From: Cornus controversa
Lineage: Eukaryota; Streptophyta; Magnoliopsida; Cornales; Cornaceae
Assembly (NCBI GenBank): GCA_026545225.1
Contig: CM048852.1
Span: 16,720,146 to 16,784,145 of the forward strand
Reading direction: 5' to 3'
DNA: 64,000 nt
In this document: piece after piece, positions 12,175 through 24,379 of the stretch
Numbering within the stretch: position 1 is the first letter of the stretch
Layout: each line of letters starts with the position of its first letter
Made by a program: the position numbers and the translations under genes
Notes under the pieces: model-generated
The model's database searches: none
What the model was told of the DNA's origin: nothing
The model's input: only the letters and a program-made list of their open reading frames with translations

Positions 12175-13772
12175 GGGGGACAATTTTAGACCTCATTAAG
12201 AAAAGCGGTATAGGGTAAACCTTGCATTGAGAGTAGTAGTTAGAGAGTGCATTTTCATTTTTATTTTTATTTTTAATTTTTTTTAGTTTTGTGTTTAATA
12301 TTTTGCATTAATTAGAATAGAGTTTGTAATTCCATTTTTTTGAGTTTTGAGTGTTAGGAGTATTTTTGGAGCCACTGGGCACCTTTGTTTTCAATTTTGA
12401 TTTATTTTATTATTATTTTTTAAAAAAGTTTCATTTGATCTCTTTTATTGTGTTTGTTTTTCATTTAGTTCATTCGTTTTCTTTCAATATGTTTGGTGTG
12501 TAGTTTTGATTCTCATAACAGGTGCCAACATTCAAGTTTAGGGGGGTGGACAACCCTTAATCATATGGATGTTTTACCGATCTTACGACTTTGTACCACC
12601 ACGGTAATATTGTTCTATCGCTTACCATATGTTTCATGTTTTTGTTACACGTTGAGGACAATGTGTGATTCAAGTTTGGGGGTAAAGAAGAACACTTTTG
12701 TTCATTTTGTTTTTGTTTTTAGGTTGTTTTGTTTTAGTTTAGATGTTTTAACATCAATCAAGAGTTTAAAACTTTATGTAGGTTCTTGACTTGCAATTGT
12801 AGAGTATGCGTTCAATTTCTAGAAACTGTGGTTTGAATGCAGTGGTTTAAGTCATTATTTGCATTCACATGACTTGGAGTGGTTGACACTAGTTCTTTTC
12901 ACAATTCACATGCACACTAGCATAGTTGGTGGGGTATGTACGTGGCTTTGAGTTATCAGTTATGTGTGTAGAATATAAGTTGGTATCCCTTGAGAATAAA
13001 CTTTTTAAGCATACTACACATGAAAAAAAAAATATTACATAAAGAACTTGTGGTTTATGGCCGTTTTGGTTCAAGTCATTAGGTCCGTCGGGGTATCTTG
13101 AAACCTAGTGCCCTAAAGCCATTTGGTTTGGGAGTTACTGACTGAAAGCTTGCTACATGGATCAATTTGAAAGCCTAATAAACCTGGGCATCGCTTAAGT
13201 GGTTAGTCTGGGGTTTGTGGCCACTTGGTTCAAGACATTAGGTCCATTGGGGTATTTTCAAACCTAGTATCCTAAAGCCATTTGGTTTGGGACTCACTGG
13301 CTGAAAGCTTGCTACATGGATCAATTCGAAAGCCTAATAAACCTGGGGCATTACACAACCATAAATAAAAAATTTGCATGTCTTTATGTTTTGAGTGATA
13401 AATTCAATAAGGGGATCCAATGAATTGAAGGGATTTGTAATTGCTCACTCAGGGCCGGGTTAAACCACATTGATGAATGCTATTTCACTTTACACCAGGG
13501 GGCTAGATTTGGTTTCTTTGAGTTTTGTTGATGTAAATTTTGTGTGAGAACCATTGTTTTGAATTATGGTATTTAGGGATTTGAATGTATTCTTGAAAGC
13601 AAGTCTTTTAACTGTATTTTGTTGTCTTCGTCTTGATTAATGTTTGAAACATGAATTTTTGCACGTTTGTGGGTAACATCTCTAGAAACCCTCACGAGAC
13701 TTCACTCATCCACTAAGGGTAATCTAGGGGTTTAAGAGGCTTGTTGCGTATGCTAAATGCAATCGGATCTCC
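12175..13772 (+). other. Untranslated 3' part of D, first segment
   Basis: No coding sequence is recognised. The segment contains two polypurine-like tracts, AAGTTTAGGGGGG at 12534 and AAGTTTGGGGGTAAAG at 12672, and a tandem duplication at 13050-13350. It ends in GGATCTCC, where A1 inserted. The region from 12685 on is present in inverted orientation at 27640-28731. Confidence 0.7.
13050..13350 (+). repeat. 160-bp tandem duplication in D
   Basis: Two units start at TGGCC (13058 and 13218). Each contains CTAAAGCCATTTGGTTTGGG and GCTTGCTACATGGATCAATT. Both units also occur in the inverted copy at about 28040-28350, so the duplication predates the copying. Confidence 0.85.
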
Positions 13773-15157
13773 TAATAAATGTTCAATGCTGTGCATTTAA
13801 ACCTTCTTAATTGCATATGTTGATTCCATATTTATGTTTACCTAGGTATTTTATGCTATTTTTGTGTTTTTGTTGAATTTTAGGTTTTGTCCCAAGAAAG
13901 TCGATGTTTCCGACCAAATGCAGTCGAAGTGAAGGAATCAAGAAATTGGAGAAGGCATTTCGCACAATCGAAATGCTGATGTCGCACAATCGAAATCTTG
14001 ATTGTGCAAAACAACCATTTCGCATGATTGAACTCTCGATTGTGCGAAACCTCAATTTCGCGCAATCGAGATTCTGCAGACTACAACTTGGCCACTTACC
14101 CACTTGTCTTGCCACTTGCTTCCAAGGATGACCTTTGCACGTCCTTTTGGAGGATTTTTTGACTTCAAAGAGACATATGAAGGGAACATATATATATTAG
14201 GTGGATTTTATAGATATATAGGCATGGTGGGACCCAAGGACACTTGGTGATAGATATATATGCATGTTTTGAACAAAAGAAAAGATACCAACTTTCGAGA
14301 GGGAGAAGAAGATCTGAACTAGACCCTTTGGAGCTTCATATCTCTGTCTATGGAGAATTGCAAGTCTCCTATGTTCAACTAACTTTCCATCTAGGGTGTG
14401 GGTGAAACCCTTAGCCATGTAACTTGTTCTTTTTGTAGCAACTTTGAGATTTATATTTATATGTTGATTACTTAGCCTAATGTTTTGTATAACATTTGTG
14501 CACTTCTTTAATATATTCATTTGATGTCATTTCTTCCTCTTGTCTTAAAGTAGAAATATTTCATTTTGAATGCTCAACATTTACAACTTTCACAAAAAGT
14601 GTAAATGATGGCTTTGTAATGGTTTTTAATGGAATGTGATGTTTCTTACTTACATAGCCCATGCCAAAATAGGGTAGTTTGGATGCACTTAGGTACATTT
14701 AGAAAGTAGGATAAGTAGATAGGTTGAAGGACTATGGTTGTTGAAGATGGGCTATGTTTAGTTGGAAATCATTTTTATCTTTTGATATGTCATTGTAGGT
14801 CACAAGCCTAATGACCTTGTGTTGCATATAATTCTAGAAATTCCCATTTGCTGCATAATTGGACATGTTAAATGGTTAGAGGTGGAAACTACCCCTAGCT
14901 CTCTCAACTTTACAAACTCTTTATTTTTAATGCTTTTACATTTTATGAAATAGTTTTAAATCAAAACCAAAAATTCTATTTTTAGGATTAAATTGGAAGT
15001 ACTCTCTCAATATTGCAATTCACCCACGTAGTCCTCATGGGATTGATACCCTTTATATAGAGCCATATCTACAAAGATTCGTTCTCTTGCGAGTTGTTTA
15101 AATTATATTTTGATAGGCAACGGTAAGCTAAAAAGAAAAAAAATTTTGGCCACATCA
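13773..15157 (+). repeat. 5' LTR of A1
   Basis: It starts TAATAAATGTTC (the TG of other copies is changed to TA) and ends GGCCACATCA. It contains the family A palindrome array (13958-14072) and AT-rich TATA-like sequence near 14188-14225. It aligns over its length with 25660-27039 and, inverted, with 5480-6875. Confidence 0.92.
13958..14072. repeat. Family A palindrome array in 5' LTR
   Basis: There are about six copies of TCGCACAATCGA or its complement TCGATTGTGCGA with one or two mismatches. They lie upstream of the LTR TATA-like region. Confidence 0.85.
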
Positions 15158-15163
15158 AAATTT

Positions 15164-15181
15164 TGGCGCCGTTGCTGGGGA
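15164..15181 (+). other. Primer-binding site of A1 (tRNA-Asp type)
   Basis: TGGCGCCGTTGCTGGGGA lies six bases after the LTR. It matches the 3' end complement of plant tRNA-Asp with one change, as in Athila elements. Confidence 0.88.
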
Positions 15182-15425
15182 CTACAGTGTAATTGTCGCC
15201 ATTGAGAGATTAAGTCTAATTTGATTCTTAGTCTAGAAATTCTTTTATTCTCTTTCTATATATATTCTGTTCTTATTTCTTAATTTGCTTAATTTTAGGT
15301 ATAACACACACCGGGCATCTCAAGAACTCAAGTTTGGACTGTTTATGAGTATATTGTCTAAAATTCTTGCATTTGATTGAATTTTCTTTGTTTTGCATAC
15401 ATAGTTTTTGTTTTACTTTTAATGC

Positions 15426-16661
15426 ATGCTAGGTAGACGGTCATTGTCGATTCCTTTGCTTATGTGTAACATTGAACTTGAACGAACACTTAGACAACGT
15501 AGAGGAACCTCTAGGGACCCTATATTGCCTAGGATAGAAAACATGGAACCAAATGATGTACAACCTCCTGGACTACCACCATTTAATCCGGCATAACCTC
15601 CATCACCCCCTCCTCCTAAAAGAGAATTACTTATGGACTTCTACCTTCCTACTACTTATGATGTGCCATCATGCATTGAATTTCCAAATATAGCGGCAAT
15701 TCAATTTGAAATAAAGTCCTCCACCATCAATCTTCTCAATAGTTTCCATGGACTTCCAAATGAAGATCCATACATGCATTTAGATTACTTCCTCGCAGTG
15801 TGTTCCACCATTCGGGTGCCACATTTCACGGCAAATGATCTGAAGCTTCGTATGTTTTCATTTTCTCTCAAGGATAAAACTAGAAGTTGGTTCAACTCTT
15901 TAGAACCTAACTCAATCCACTATTGGGAAGAAATACAAATTGAATTCCTAAAAAAATACTTCCCAATAGGAAAGACGAGTGACATTCGGCGAGCAATCAC
16001 TGAGTTCACTCAAATTGACCAGGAACAATTTCATGAAATGTGGGAGAGATTGAAAGATCTTTTAAAATCTTGTCTGCACCATGCTGTCCCAAAATGGCAG
16101 CTTATGCAAAGTTTCTATAATGGGGTAAGCGAGAAACATAGACAAATGATAGAGTCCGCTTGTGGAGGGACATTTCTTCTCAAAAGCTCGGATGATGCAT
16201 GGAGACTTTTTCAAAACCTAAGTGATAACTCAGCTCAGTGCTCCTCCACTAGAAAGGCGAAAAACATCCAATCTATTAAAGGAGTGCATGAGATATCAAG
16301 GTCGGATGAGGTCGCCATGCAAGTAGAAGCCCTTACTTAAAAAATTGACCAACTCATGAAGAGTGGGCTGCTTACTTCTAACCAACCTGTTCTAAATCAG
16401 GATAGGTGTTCATTTTGCTATAGCACTACACATTACGTGTGGGATAGTCCTATAACCGATCAATCCCCCGATTATGATCAAGATCAAGTGAATGCCCTTT
16501 ACTCTAAACCGATAAATGATCCATACTCAAATACGTACAATCCTGGCTATAAAAATCATCCGACATTTTCTTGGAAATCTCAGGAATCAAGTCCATCTTA
16601 TCAAGGACAAAATTCCTACAATTCCCAATCTCAACAGCCTCTATATAGGCCAAATTCTTAA
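15426..16661 (+). pseudogene. Athila gag of A1, interrupted
   Basis: The frame starts at ATG 15426 (MLGRRSLSI, aligned with the gag start of B at 48709). A nonsense codon TAA at 15594-15596 replaces a CAA found in B. The capsid-type retrotransposon gag domain follows, with FHGLPNEDPYMHL, KDKTRSWFNSLEPNSI and FTQIDQEQFHEMWERLKDL. A second stop (TAA) ends this part at 16338-16340, at the same residue as a TGA in B. The nucleocapsid zinc knuckle follows as CSFC, His and then Ser where the last Cys should be, so the CCHC motif is broken. The product would form virus-like particles and bind RNA. Confidence 0.85.
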
Positions 16662-17433
16662 CCTTATCACCAAAAACCCAACTACCAAATTCCACCACCA
16701 CCTCCTCTTAGAAGCCAAGGCTTTGAAGAAAGATGGCTAAGCAATCTTGAGGCTAACACCTACTTATTGCAGTCCCACTCTCAACCAATTTCTAAGCTCG
16801 AAGCCAATGCTCAATCTATGGCTAAGCTAGAAGCTCAAATAGAGCTAGCTAATGCCTTGAATAGAAGAGAGGAAGGAAAGTTGCCAAGTCAACCGGTGGC
16901 AAATCCTAAAGGTGTCCATGTGATTGATGATTCTCCATCTTCATCTTATGATGCTCCTCCGGAGCATGTTCAATCAATCACCACCTTAAGGAGTGGTAGA
17001 ATCATAAATTCTAAGGTTGAATAAGTGAAAAAGGAAATCCATGAAAAACCCAAAAATCCAAAAGAATCCCTTATAAATCCAAGTGTTTCTCCTTTAAATC
17101 CAAATGTGAACAAGGTCCCACAAAATCCAAAGGGAAAATGAATTGAAGTCATGTCATCACCTATTCCAGATCTTAACACTTCATTTGAACCTCCGATTCC
17201 TTTCCCTCAGAGATTGAAGGAACCCTCTCATTTTGGAAAACAAGGAGAGAAAATTCAGGACATGATGGAGATTTTCAAACAAATCTCTTTGATGCTATCA
17301 GGCAAATTTCCTCCTATGCCAAATACTTGAAGGACCTATGCACTCAAAAGTGTAAATCCAGGAACAATGTTCCTAGGAAAGCCCTTTTTACTGAGCAAGT
17401 GATTTTTATTTTTCAACACCAAACCCCTCCTAA
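16662..17433 (+). pseudogene. Gag-protease linker of A1, decayed
   Basis: This is the low-complexity gag C-terminal part, with Pro-rich, Gln/Asn-rich and coiled-coil-like segments (SKLEANAQSMAKLEAQIE) and SITTLRSGR before the protease. It is homologous to 49855-50620 of B, with several stops and at least one frameshift around 17280. No catalytic motif is present. Confidence 0.7.
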
Positions 17434-17925
17434 ATTCAAAGATCCGGGTGCCCCAACTATCTCTTGCACCATCGGTAACTAAGAATTTGAAAAGGCACTT
17501 CTTGATTTAGGGGCTAGTGTCAACTTGCTTCCCTTCTCAGTTTACAAGCAATTAGGTTTGGGGGAACTTAAGCCCACCACAGTGGTGTTGTAACTTGCTG
17601 ACCAATCGGTGAAGCGACCACGTGGCATCATTGAAGATGAGATCATTCAAGTAGACACATTTTATTTTTTGGTGGAGTTCATAGTCCTTGACACGGAACC
17701 TATCCAAAATCCCAATAGACATATTCCAATCATTCTAGGTCGTCCATTTCTGGCTACGACAAACACTTGCGTTAATTGCCACACCGGAGTAATGGAAATC
17801 TCTTTCAAGAATATGAAAGTTTGATTGAACATCTTCAATGCTTCTCACCACACATCCGATGATGAAAGTGAATGCTTTTGCGTTGATGTAGTGGAAGATC
17901 ATGTCCAAGAAGCACTTCCTTCCAC
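17434..17925 (+). pseudogene. Aspartic protease domain of A1
   Basis: The active-site region reads LLDLGASVNLLPFSVY, with the Asp-Leu-Gly variant usual in Athila proteases in place of Asp-Ser/Thr-Gly. The second conserved block is PIILGRPFLATTNTCVN. The domain would cleave the Gag-Pol polyprotein. In-frame stops occur before and after the active site. Protease, RT and integrase remain in the same frame to 20350. Confidence 0.8.
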
Positions 17926-19060
17926 TGTGATAACTATGACAGATCGCTTCCCACTCCCATTTATTGATCAAATCCTAGAGAGGCTAGCGGGTCAAAGTTT
18001 CTATTGCTTCTTAGATGGATATTCTGGCTATAATCAAGTGGCTATAGACCCATGAGACCAGGAGAAAACCACATTCACATGTCCATTCGGTACATTTGCC
18101 TATAGACACATGCCCTTTGGGTTATGCAATACACCGATAACTTTTCAATGGTGTATGATATCTATCTTTTTGGACATGGTGGAAAACTTTTGGGAAGTGT
18201 TCATGGATTATTTCTCTATCTTTGGACCTTCGTTTGAATCTTGTCTCCATAATCTGTCCCGTGTTCTTACACGATGTCAAGAGACAAATCTAATCCTTAA
18301 TTAGGAAAAGAGCCATTTTATGGTTCAAGAAGGCATTGTCCTCAGGCATATCGTGTCCAGGAAAGGAATAGAGGTTGATAAAGCCAAGGTTGAACATATT
18401 TCCAAACTTCCTCCACCATCAACGGTGAGAGAGATTCAGTCATTCCTTGGGCATGCAGGCTTTTACCGTCGCTTCATCAAGGATTTTAGCAAGATCTCTC
18501 GACCTCTGTGTCACCTTCTTGAAAAAGAGTCTTGCTTTACCTTTGATGCAGCATGCCTTGAAGCTTTTGAGAAGCTACGCACCTTGCTTACAACAGCTCC
18601 AATACTCATTCCTCCAAATTGGGCTCTCCTGTTTGAGGTCATGTGTGACGCATTTGATTATGCTATGGGTGTAGTCTTAGGGCAACGTGTAGACAAGTTT
18701 CCACATGCAATCTATTATACAAGTAAAACCCATTTCGAAGCTCAAATAAATTACACCACGATGGAAAAGAAGTTATTTGCTGTAGTGTATGCCTTGGACA
18801 AATTTCAAGCTTATCTATTAGGTTCCAAGGTCATTGTCTATTCTGACCATGCTGCTCTCCGGCATCTTTTGGCCAAGAAGGACACCAAACCCTAACTGAT
18901 CCGATGGATACTCTTGTTGCAAGAGTTTAATTTTGAGATTAGAGACAAAAAGGGAACGAAAAATGTTGTGGCTGATCACCTCTCTAGAATTATCGTTGAG
19001 TCTCTCAATGATTCCCTCCTAGTTTGTGAATCCTTTCTGGATGAACAACTTTTTGTAGTC
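17926..19060 (+). pseudogene. Reverse transcriptase-RNase H of A1, N-terminally deleted
   Basis: Compared with B, about 650 bp between protease and RT is missing, so the segment starts abruptly at [17 protein letters not shown]. The RT blocks FLDGYSGYNQVAI and MPFGLCNTP are present, but the catalytic FMDD motif reads FMDY, which removes an essential metal-binding Asp. The RNase H part retains DAFDYAMGVVLGQ and VADHLSRI. Stops occur at 18053 (CGA to TGA), 18305 (TGG to TAG) and 18893. The role would be cDNA synthesis inside particles. This copy is inactive. Confidence 0.88.
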
Positions 19061-20350
19061 TCTTAGGAGAGTATCCCTTGGTACACGGACATTGTCAATT
19101 TTTTGGCAACCGAAAAAATCCCGTCCATTTGGACCAAACAAGAGCAGGATCGTTTCTTCTTCCAATCTCGATCGTATTGTTGGGACAATCCTCAACTCTT
19201 CAAATATTGTCCCGACCAAATAATTCAAAAATGTGTCCTCGATATTGAATTTCAAAGCATTTTAAAATTCTGTCATACACTTTGCGTGTGGGGTACACTT
19301 TAGTGCAAAGAAACCGCAACAAAAATTCTTCAATGCATGTTTTTCTGGCGAACACTTCATCAGGATGCATATTCATTTTGTCACTCTTGTGAGCGATGTC
19401 AGCGCCTCGACGCAATGTCCCACAAAGACATGATGCCTTTCAACCCCATTCTCATTATTGAGATATTTGATGTTTGGGGCATCGATTTCATGGGACCCTT
19501 TCCACCATCCGTTGGTCATGAGTACATACTTGTGGCTTTGGCTATCAAGTCCAATGACCATGCATTTCTGGTCAAGTTTATTCAATCTAATATCTTTAGT
19601 CACTTTGGTACGCCACGCGCCCTCATTAGTGATGGAGGAAAACATTTCTGTAATCAGTTCCTTCGAACCTTTCTCACCAAATACTCCGTCACACATAAAG
19701 TAGCCACCCCCTACCATACTCAAACTAGTGAACAAGTGGAGGTATCCAATCGGGAAATAAATAACATACATGAAAAAATAGTTCAGCTTGACCAAAAAGA
19801 TTGGTCATTGCGCTTAAATGAAGCATTATGGGCCTACCGAACTGCATATAAAATTCCTATTGGAATGTCGCTATACCGATTGTTATATGGTAAAACATGC
19901 CATCTTCTAGTCGAATTAGAGCACAAGGCTATGTGGGCCACCAAAACGTTCAATTTTGTCATGAAATTAGCCAGCTCTAATCGAAGGCTTCAATGGAACA
20001 AATTGGAAGAATTGTGACATGACGTGTATGAGAACACTAAAATCTATAAGGAAAAATCTAAGGCCTTTCATGATAGTAATATTTGAGTCAAAACATTTTC
20101 TCTGGGACAGAAAGTATGGTTGTACAACTCGAGACTCCGTTTGTTTCCCGGAAAACTCCGCTCCCTTTAGGATGGTCCTTTTCTGGTAAATTCTATTGCT
20201 CCTCATGGAGCAGTGGAATTGAAAGACCCTAATGATGGCACATTCTTCAAAGTGAACGAACAATGGTTAAAACCATGTTTGGATAACCAAACTAAGATGG
20301 AGTATGTGGCTGTCGTCAATTTCACGGATCCTATATATTTTAACTTATGA
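19061..20350 (+). pseudogene. Integrase of A1, interrupted
   Basis: The zinc-binding region ends [13 protein letters not shown]. The catalytic core shows [12 protein letters not shown] (first Asp), [13 protein letters not shown] (second Asp) and [12 protein letters not shown] (Glu), so all three acidic residues survive. A short in-frame deletion removes the segment between EYILV and KSNDHAF that B keeps. A TGA at about 20015-20017 sits at the same codon as in B (after EEL). The C-terminal part ends DPIYFNL and TGA at 20348-20350. It would insert the cDNA into chromosomes. Confidence 0.85.
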
Positions 20351-20512
20351 ACCTATTCTAATGTCATGCCATAGACGTATAATGTGGCCCGACCATGGTA
20401 GCTATCATGCACCCATGAAGTCCCTCTAATCCAAAGTAAATTTGTATCTAAGTGTTGTAAATTTGAGTAAAGTAGGTATCAAATCAAGTTGCATCAAAAA
20501 TTCTGCAATCAC

Positions 20513-20760
20513 AATCTTGATCGTGCGAAATGAGGATTTCGCACAATCAAGATTTTGACTGTGTGAACCCTTGATTTTGCACAATCAAAATTTTGAAGAA
20601 AAATGCAGAGTTAATGGAGGGTACAAAATCCTGAGAGGTGGTTTCCTCCGATACTACTTCGATAGCACTTCGAGCAATAAAAATTTTGATTGTGCGAAAT
20701 GACCATTTCGCATAATTGAAATCTCAATTGTGCGAAAGTCCATTTCGCACAATCGAGACT
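20513..20760. repeat. Family A palindrome array, internal
   Basis: About eight degenerate copies of TCGATTGTGCGA or its complement lie between the integrase stop and the accessory-ORF leader. They use the same core as the A LTR array. A spacer with CTTCGATAGCACTTCGA is shared with the B internal array. Confidence 0.85.
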
Positions 20761-20932
20761 GGCACGCGAACTGCACATGAGTAAACTTCATCTCACTCCC
20801 ACTCTCACTCTCACGACCCATACCTTCATCTCTCTCGGCCGAACACCCCAAACCCCCTCACGACTTCCATCATCCACGAAGGAACCACCATCGGGATTCA
20901 CCTTCTCATACGGTTCGATAGTGCCACTTCAG
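20761..20932 (+). promoter_or_regulatory. CT-rich leader upstream of A1 accessory ORF
   Basis: This strongly pyrimidine-rich, gene-leader-like sequence (CACTCCCACTCTCACTCTC and similar) follows the palindrome array and ends exactly at a CAG/GTAAGT splice donor. B has a homologous arrangement. I infer the leader exon of a separate or spliced accessory transcript. No TATA box is evident in this copy. Confidence 0.45.
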
Positions 20933-21267
20933 GTAAGTCTATTTCCATATATTTCATAGTTTTTCTTTCATTTTCCTTGGGTTCGGTTGATTGCATGGAC
21001 ATAAATATGGAGGGTAAACATGTGTTTGACTGGATTAGTGTCATTACAACCTTTGAGGGTGATGTTGGGTATGTGTTGCACACATGAGTCTATGGGGTGG
21101 GGTGTAAACAAGTGCACCGTTCTGTTGGGGTGCATTATGATTTGTATATCTATGTGGGTCATGGTAGATTTAGATTTTTCCTTGAGTATGAATGGAGTAC
21201 ATGTCTTGATGCCATGACCTGGAGCATTCTTTTCAATTTACTTTGTTTTTGGAATAATTACAAATAG
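20933..21267 (+). other. Predicted intron before A1 accessory ORF
   Basis: The donor is CAG/GTAAGT at 20933 and the acceptor is ACAAATAG ending 21267, length 335 bp. The homologous predicted intron in B (55110-55444) has the same length and position, ten or so bases before the start codon. Confidence 0.55.
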
Positions 21268-21276
21268 TCCCGAGAT

Positions 21277-22505
21277 ATAGCTCGCGTGAAGAATCCCAAT
21301 ATCCAGGTATGAGACGTGATGGGATGAGCTTGGCGTACTTGGGGATTTCACCCTGAGCATAGATTTGACTTAGCAGAGTTTTAGACACGTCCCGACACGA
21401 CATGGGCAGTGGCAGAGCTGTGACGACTCTGACTTGACAGACTACTCTAGTCACAATTTGACGTCGCATACAATAGGCTGGTGTAGGTTTTCTACTAGCA
21501 CATGACCTACTCGTGCACCATGCCCTGTACTTTGGAGACCGTGGTGGCTGGGACTATGATTACCATCATGGTGAGTCAAATTGCCCAGCTTATAGGTTGC
21601 CCGCACCTGCAGCCTCCAGATATGGTTGACTAGGATGGTCACCCACTCTTCAGGGAGTCTCTATCGCCTGACACTACCATGATCTCCATGGTCATGGATA
21701 TGTGCAATGGGGAGTTTACCACCCCCAGTCAAAATTACACAAGCAAATCCATGTGTCCGATGGACTTATGGTTTTTGGATACCATCCTCATCAAGAACGC
21801 ATGTTCTTTAGGACATATAGCAGAGCGCCGGAGTGACCTTCTTCACTGCTAATACGCAGCTCATACTGACATGTGGTTTTCTGTCCCATCACTGATATAG
21901 GGACAGATGTATAAAGTGTGGGATGCTCTCGTCTGAAAGTGGATCAAGAGAGTCGTTACTTGGTAGCTTCCATTTCTTTACTTGGTTACTGCTTTTATTA
22001 GCAGAGCCAATATTACGTTCACTGATATCGACATCCAGATAGTACCGCTCCCTGATTCCAGCACACTCACTGGGTACGGGTTCGTAGGCATCTGGAGCGC
22101 TAGTAGCACCAGGGGCATAAGCATGAGGATATGGATATGGGTAACCCCATGGCACTGGCAGAGGAGGACGAGCCTGCAGAGAGTGAGCCATCAGATGAGG
22201 AGGTATAAGATGATTCAACCGGTCTAAACCATGAGCAGTTTGATATATTGGCCACCGGGTACTCCTATCTGGCGGCAGATGTAGAGAGATTATAGCAGGG
22301 CTTTGACGAGCATGTCCAGGTGACTCAGAGTTTGCTGGCAGCCTTGAGGGAGGATATTACATCTCTAACCCAGGGTCAGACGACATTGAATTGTGAGTTC
22401 TGAAATTTTCGGCAGGACCTCCAGATTATGCTGTCTGGCCCGGCTACCGCTTCGACCTTTGCACCACCCACCGAGCCACCTCCACCACCACCCACCTTGG
22501 ACTAG
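21277..22505 (+). pseudogene. Athila accessory ORF of A1 (plant transposon protein type), decayed
   Basis: It is homologous to the accessory ORF of B (55459-56683). The start codon is mutated to ATA (21277-21279, followed by ARVKNP). Conserved pieces are MTYSC, MVDMDMC-type sequence, TTPSQNYTSK, LWFLDTILIKNACSLGH, GQMYKVWDAL and the C-terminal DVERL..QGFDEHVQVTQS coiled coil. Stops include TAG at 21484 and 21631, both shared with B, further TAG, TAA and TGA codons, and a frameshift before 22101. The family resembles the putative plant transposon protein domain found downstream of pol in Athila-like elements. Its biochemical function is unknown. Confidence 0.7.
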
Positions 22506-22961
22506 TTTAGCATTTTCATGTTTTATTTTTAGTTTTAGTTCTTTCTTTATTTAGGTAAGCCATGTGTTCAGATCTTTTTGTGTATTCCATCATATTACAT
22601 TGTACTTAAATGTTTTGCACATTTATGGAATGCAGTTTTTGTTTCAATTATGTTTTCCATTTTCTGTCTTTCTTTTAAATTCTACCTCATATCGCTGTCA
22701 CCCATGCTCTGACTATGTATGTAGTACTAATTCCATAGTTGGTATATGCACGATACAGTTGATTTTCGTTTATTAAAGTCTGGTTTCAATGCCCAATGCT
22801 GTTGAGATTGCTTCAACACAGTTTGGCTTTAATAAAGAAAGGCAGCCCCTTTGCATGCTATACGTTAGCATGCCTGGATAATCAATATCTTATCGCATAT
22901 ACCTCTTATCAAATTGGGAGCCACCAGTTCAGACTTTAGGATGAAATGTGATGTCGGTCTA

Positions 22962-24379
22962 TGATAAGTGTTCAATTCTATGCATTTGAACCCTCTTTAT
23001 TGCATATGTTAGCTTCGTTTTTGCATTTACCGAGATATGTTTACGGTATTTTTGTGTTTTTGATGTTTTGCAGGTCTTGTAGTGAAAGGAGCAAAGTTTG
23101 AAGCTTTTTGCAGTTCAAGAGAAAAATAAAAAAATTGCAGCCAAAGGCATCTCGATCAATCGAGATGTTGATCTCGATTAATCGAAATCTCGATTGATCG
23201 AGATCTCATTTTGATTGATCGAAATTTCGATCAATCGTGATCCAATCTTGATTGATCGAGATTCTGCAGAAGCCACTTGCCCACTTGCTCACCTGCTTTC
23301 CACTTGCAATAAAATCCCCCTTTTTGCATGACTTAGGAGAATTGTCTGACTTGAACAAGACTCTTGGGGACCTTCTTGATATTATAGATATATATATTGA
23401 TATATATATATATGGTGGGCCCCAAGGTTGAAAAAGGAGCCTTAAAGCACAAAGTAGCCACATATCTCTCATATCTCTCAACACACATCAGACCATCAAG
23501 AGGAGAGACATTCGGCAGAGAGGAGAAGGAGCTGAACCAGACCAAGAAGCTTCATCTTCTCCATCAATGGAAGAGTGCAAGGCAACCATGAGCAACTAAC
23601 TCTTCTACTAGGGTGTTGGTTTCAACCCCTAGCCATGTAAACTTGTTCCTTCTTGTAGCACTTGGGATTTGTAATTAAATGTTGATTATTTAGCCTAGTG
23701 ATCATGTACACTAATACATTTCTTCTATATATTCATGTGGTTTTGGTTTTATTCTTGTCTTAGAATAGATTCTTGCATATGAATGCACAACATTTGCATA
23801 TTCCACAAGAAGTGCAAATGATGGCTAGATAATGGTGTTTAAATGAATGTGTTGTGTTTGTTTGTATAAACCATGCCAAGATAAGGTAACTTGGATGCAT
23901 CTAGGTTCACTTAGAAAGTAGGGTAATTAGATAGTTAGTTAGGTTGAAGAGCTATGCTTATTGAAGATGGATTATGATAGGTGGACAAACACATTGATCT
24001 TTTGATATGTAATTGAGGTCACAAGCCTAATGACATTGTTAGGCATTTAATTAATGAGTCCCAGGCTTGCTACACTTATGAACATGTGAATGGCTAGTGG
24101 TGGAAACCGACCCTAGTTTTCTCTCCCATCCTTTACCCTTTAAATTTATTGTCATTTCATTCATGCAATAGTTTATAAACAAAAAATTCAAAAACCTATT
24201 TTTAGGATTAATGTAGAATTAATCTTCCTTTAAGACAATTGCGACTAGTCCTCGTGGGATCGATACCCTCTATATAGAACCGTATCTACAAAGATTCGGG
24301 CTCTTGCGAGTGGTTAAATTATATTTTAATAAAAAGGGCAAAATTAAGCTTATAATATAATTTAGTTCCGACCACATCA
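22962..24379 (+). mobile_element. Solo LTR of Athila family B inside A1
   Basis: The 1,418-bp copy of the B LTR begins TGATAAGTGTTC and ends ACCACATCA, with a perfect 5-bp duplication GTCTA (22957-22961 and 24380-24384). The duplication shows it inserted as a full element and then lost its interior by LTR recombination. It carries the B palindrome array at 23151-23262. Confidence 0.93.
23151..23262. repeat. Family B palindrome array in solo LTR
   Basis: About six copies of TCGATTGATCGA or TCGATCAATCGA, partly decayed by C/G-to-T/A changes. Confidence 0.85.

Noticed and set aside
13904..14131. Small frames on both strands over the A LTR array (also 6506-6796, 25725-25943)
   Set aside because: They recur in each LTR A copy and translate the palindrome repeats; there is no evidence of a gene.
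19373..19795. 140-codon minus-strand frame in A1 and the similar 53330-53704 frame in B
   Set aside because: Both are antisense shadows of the integrase core, which has clear catalytic motifs on the plus strand.
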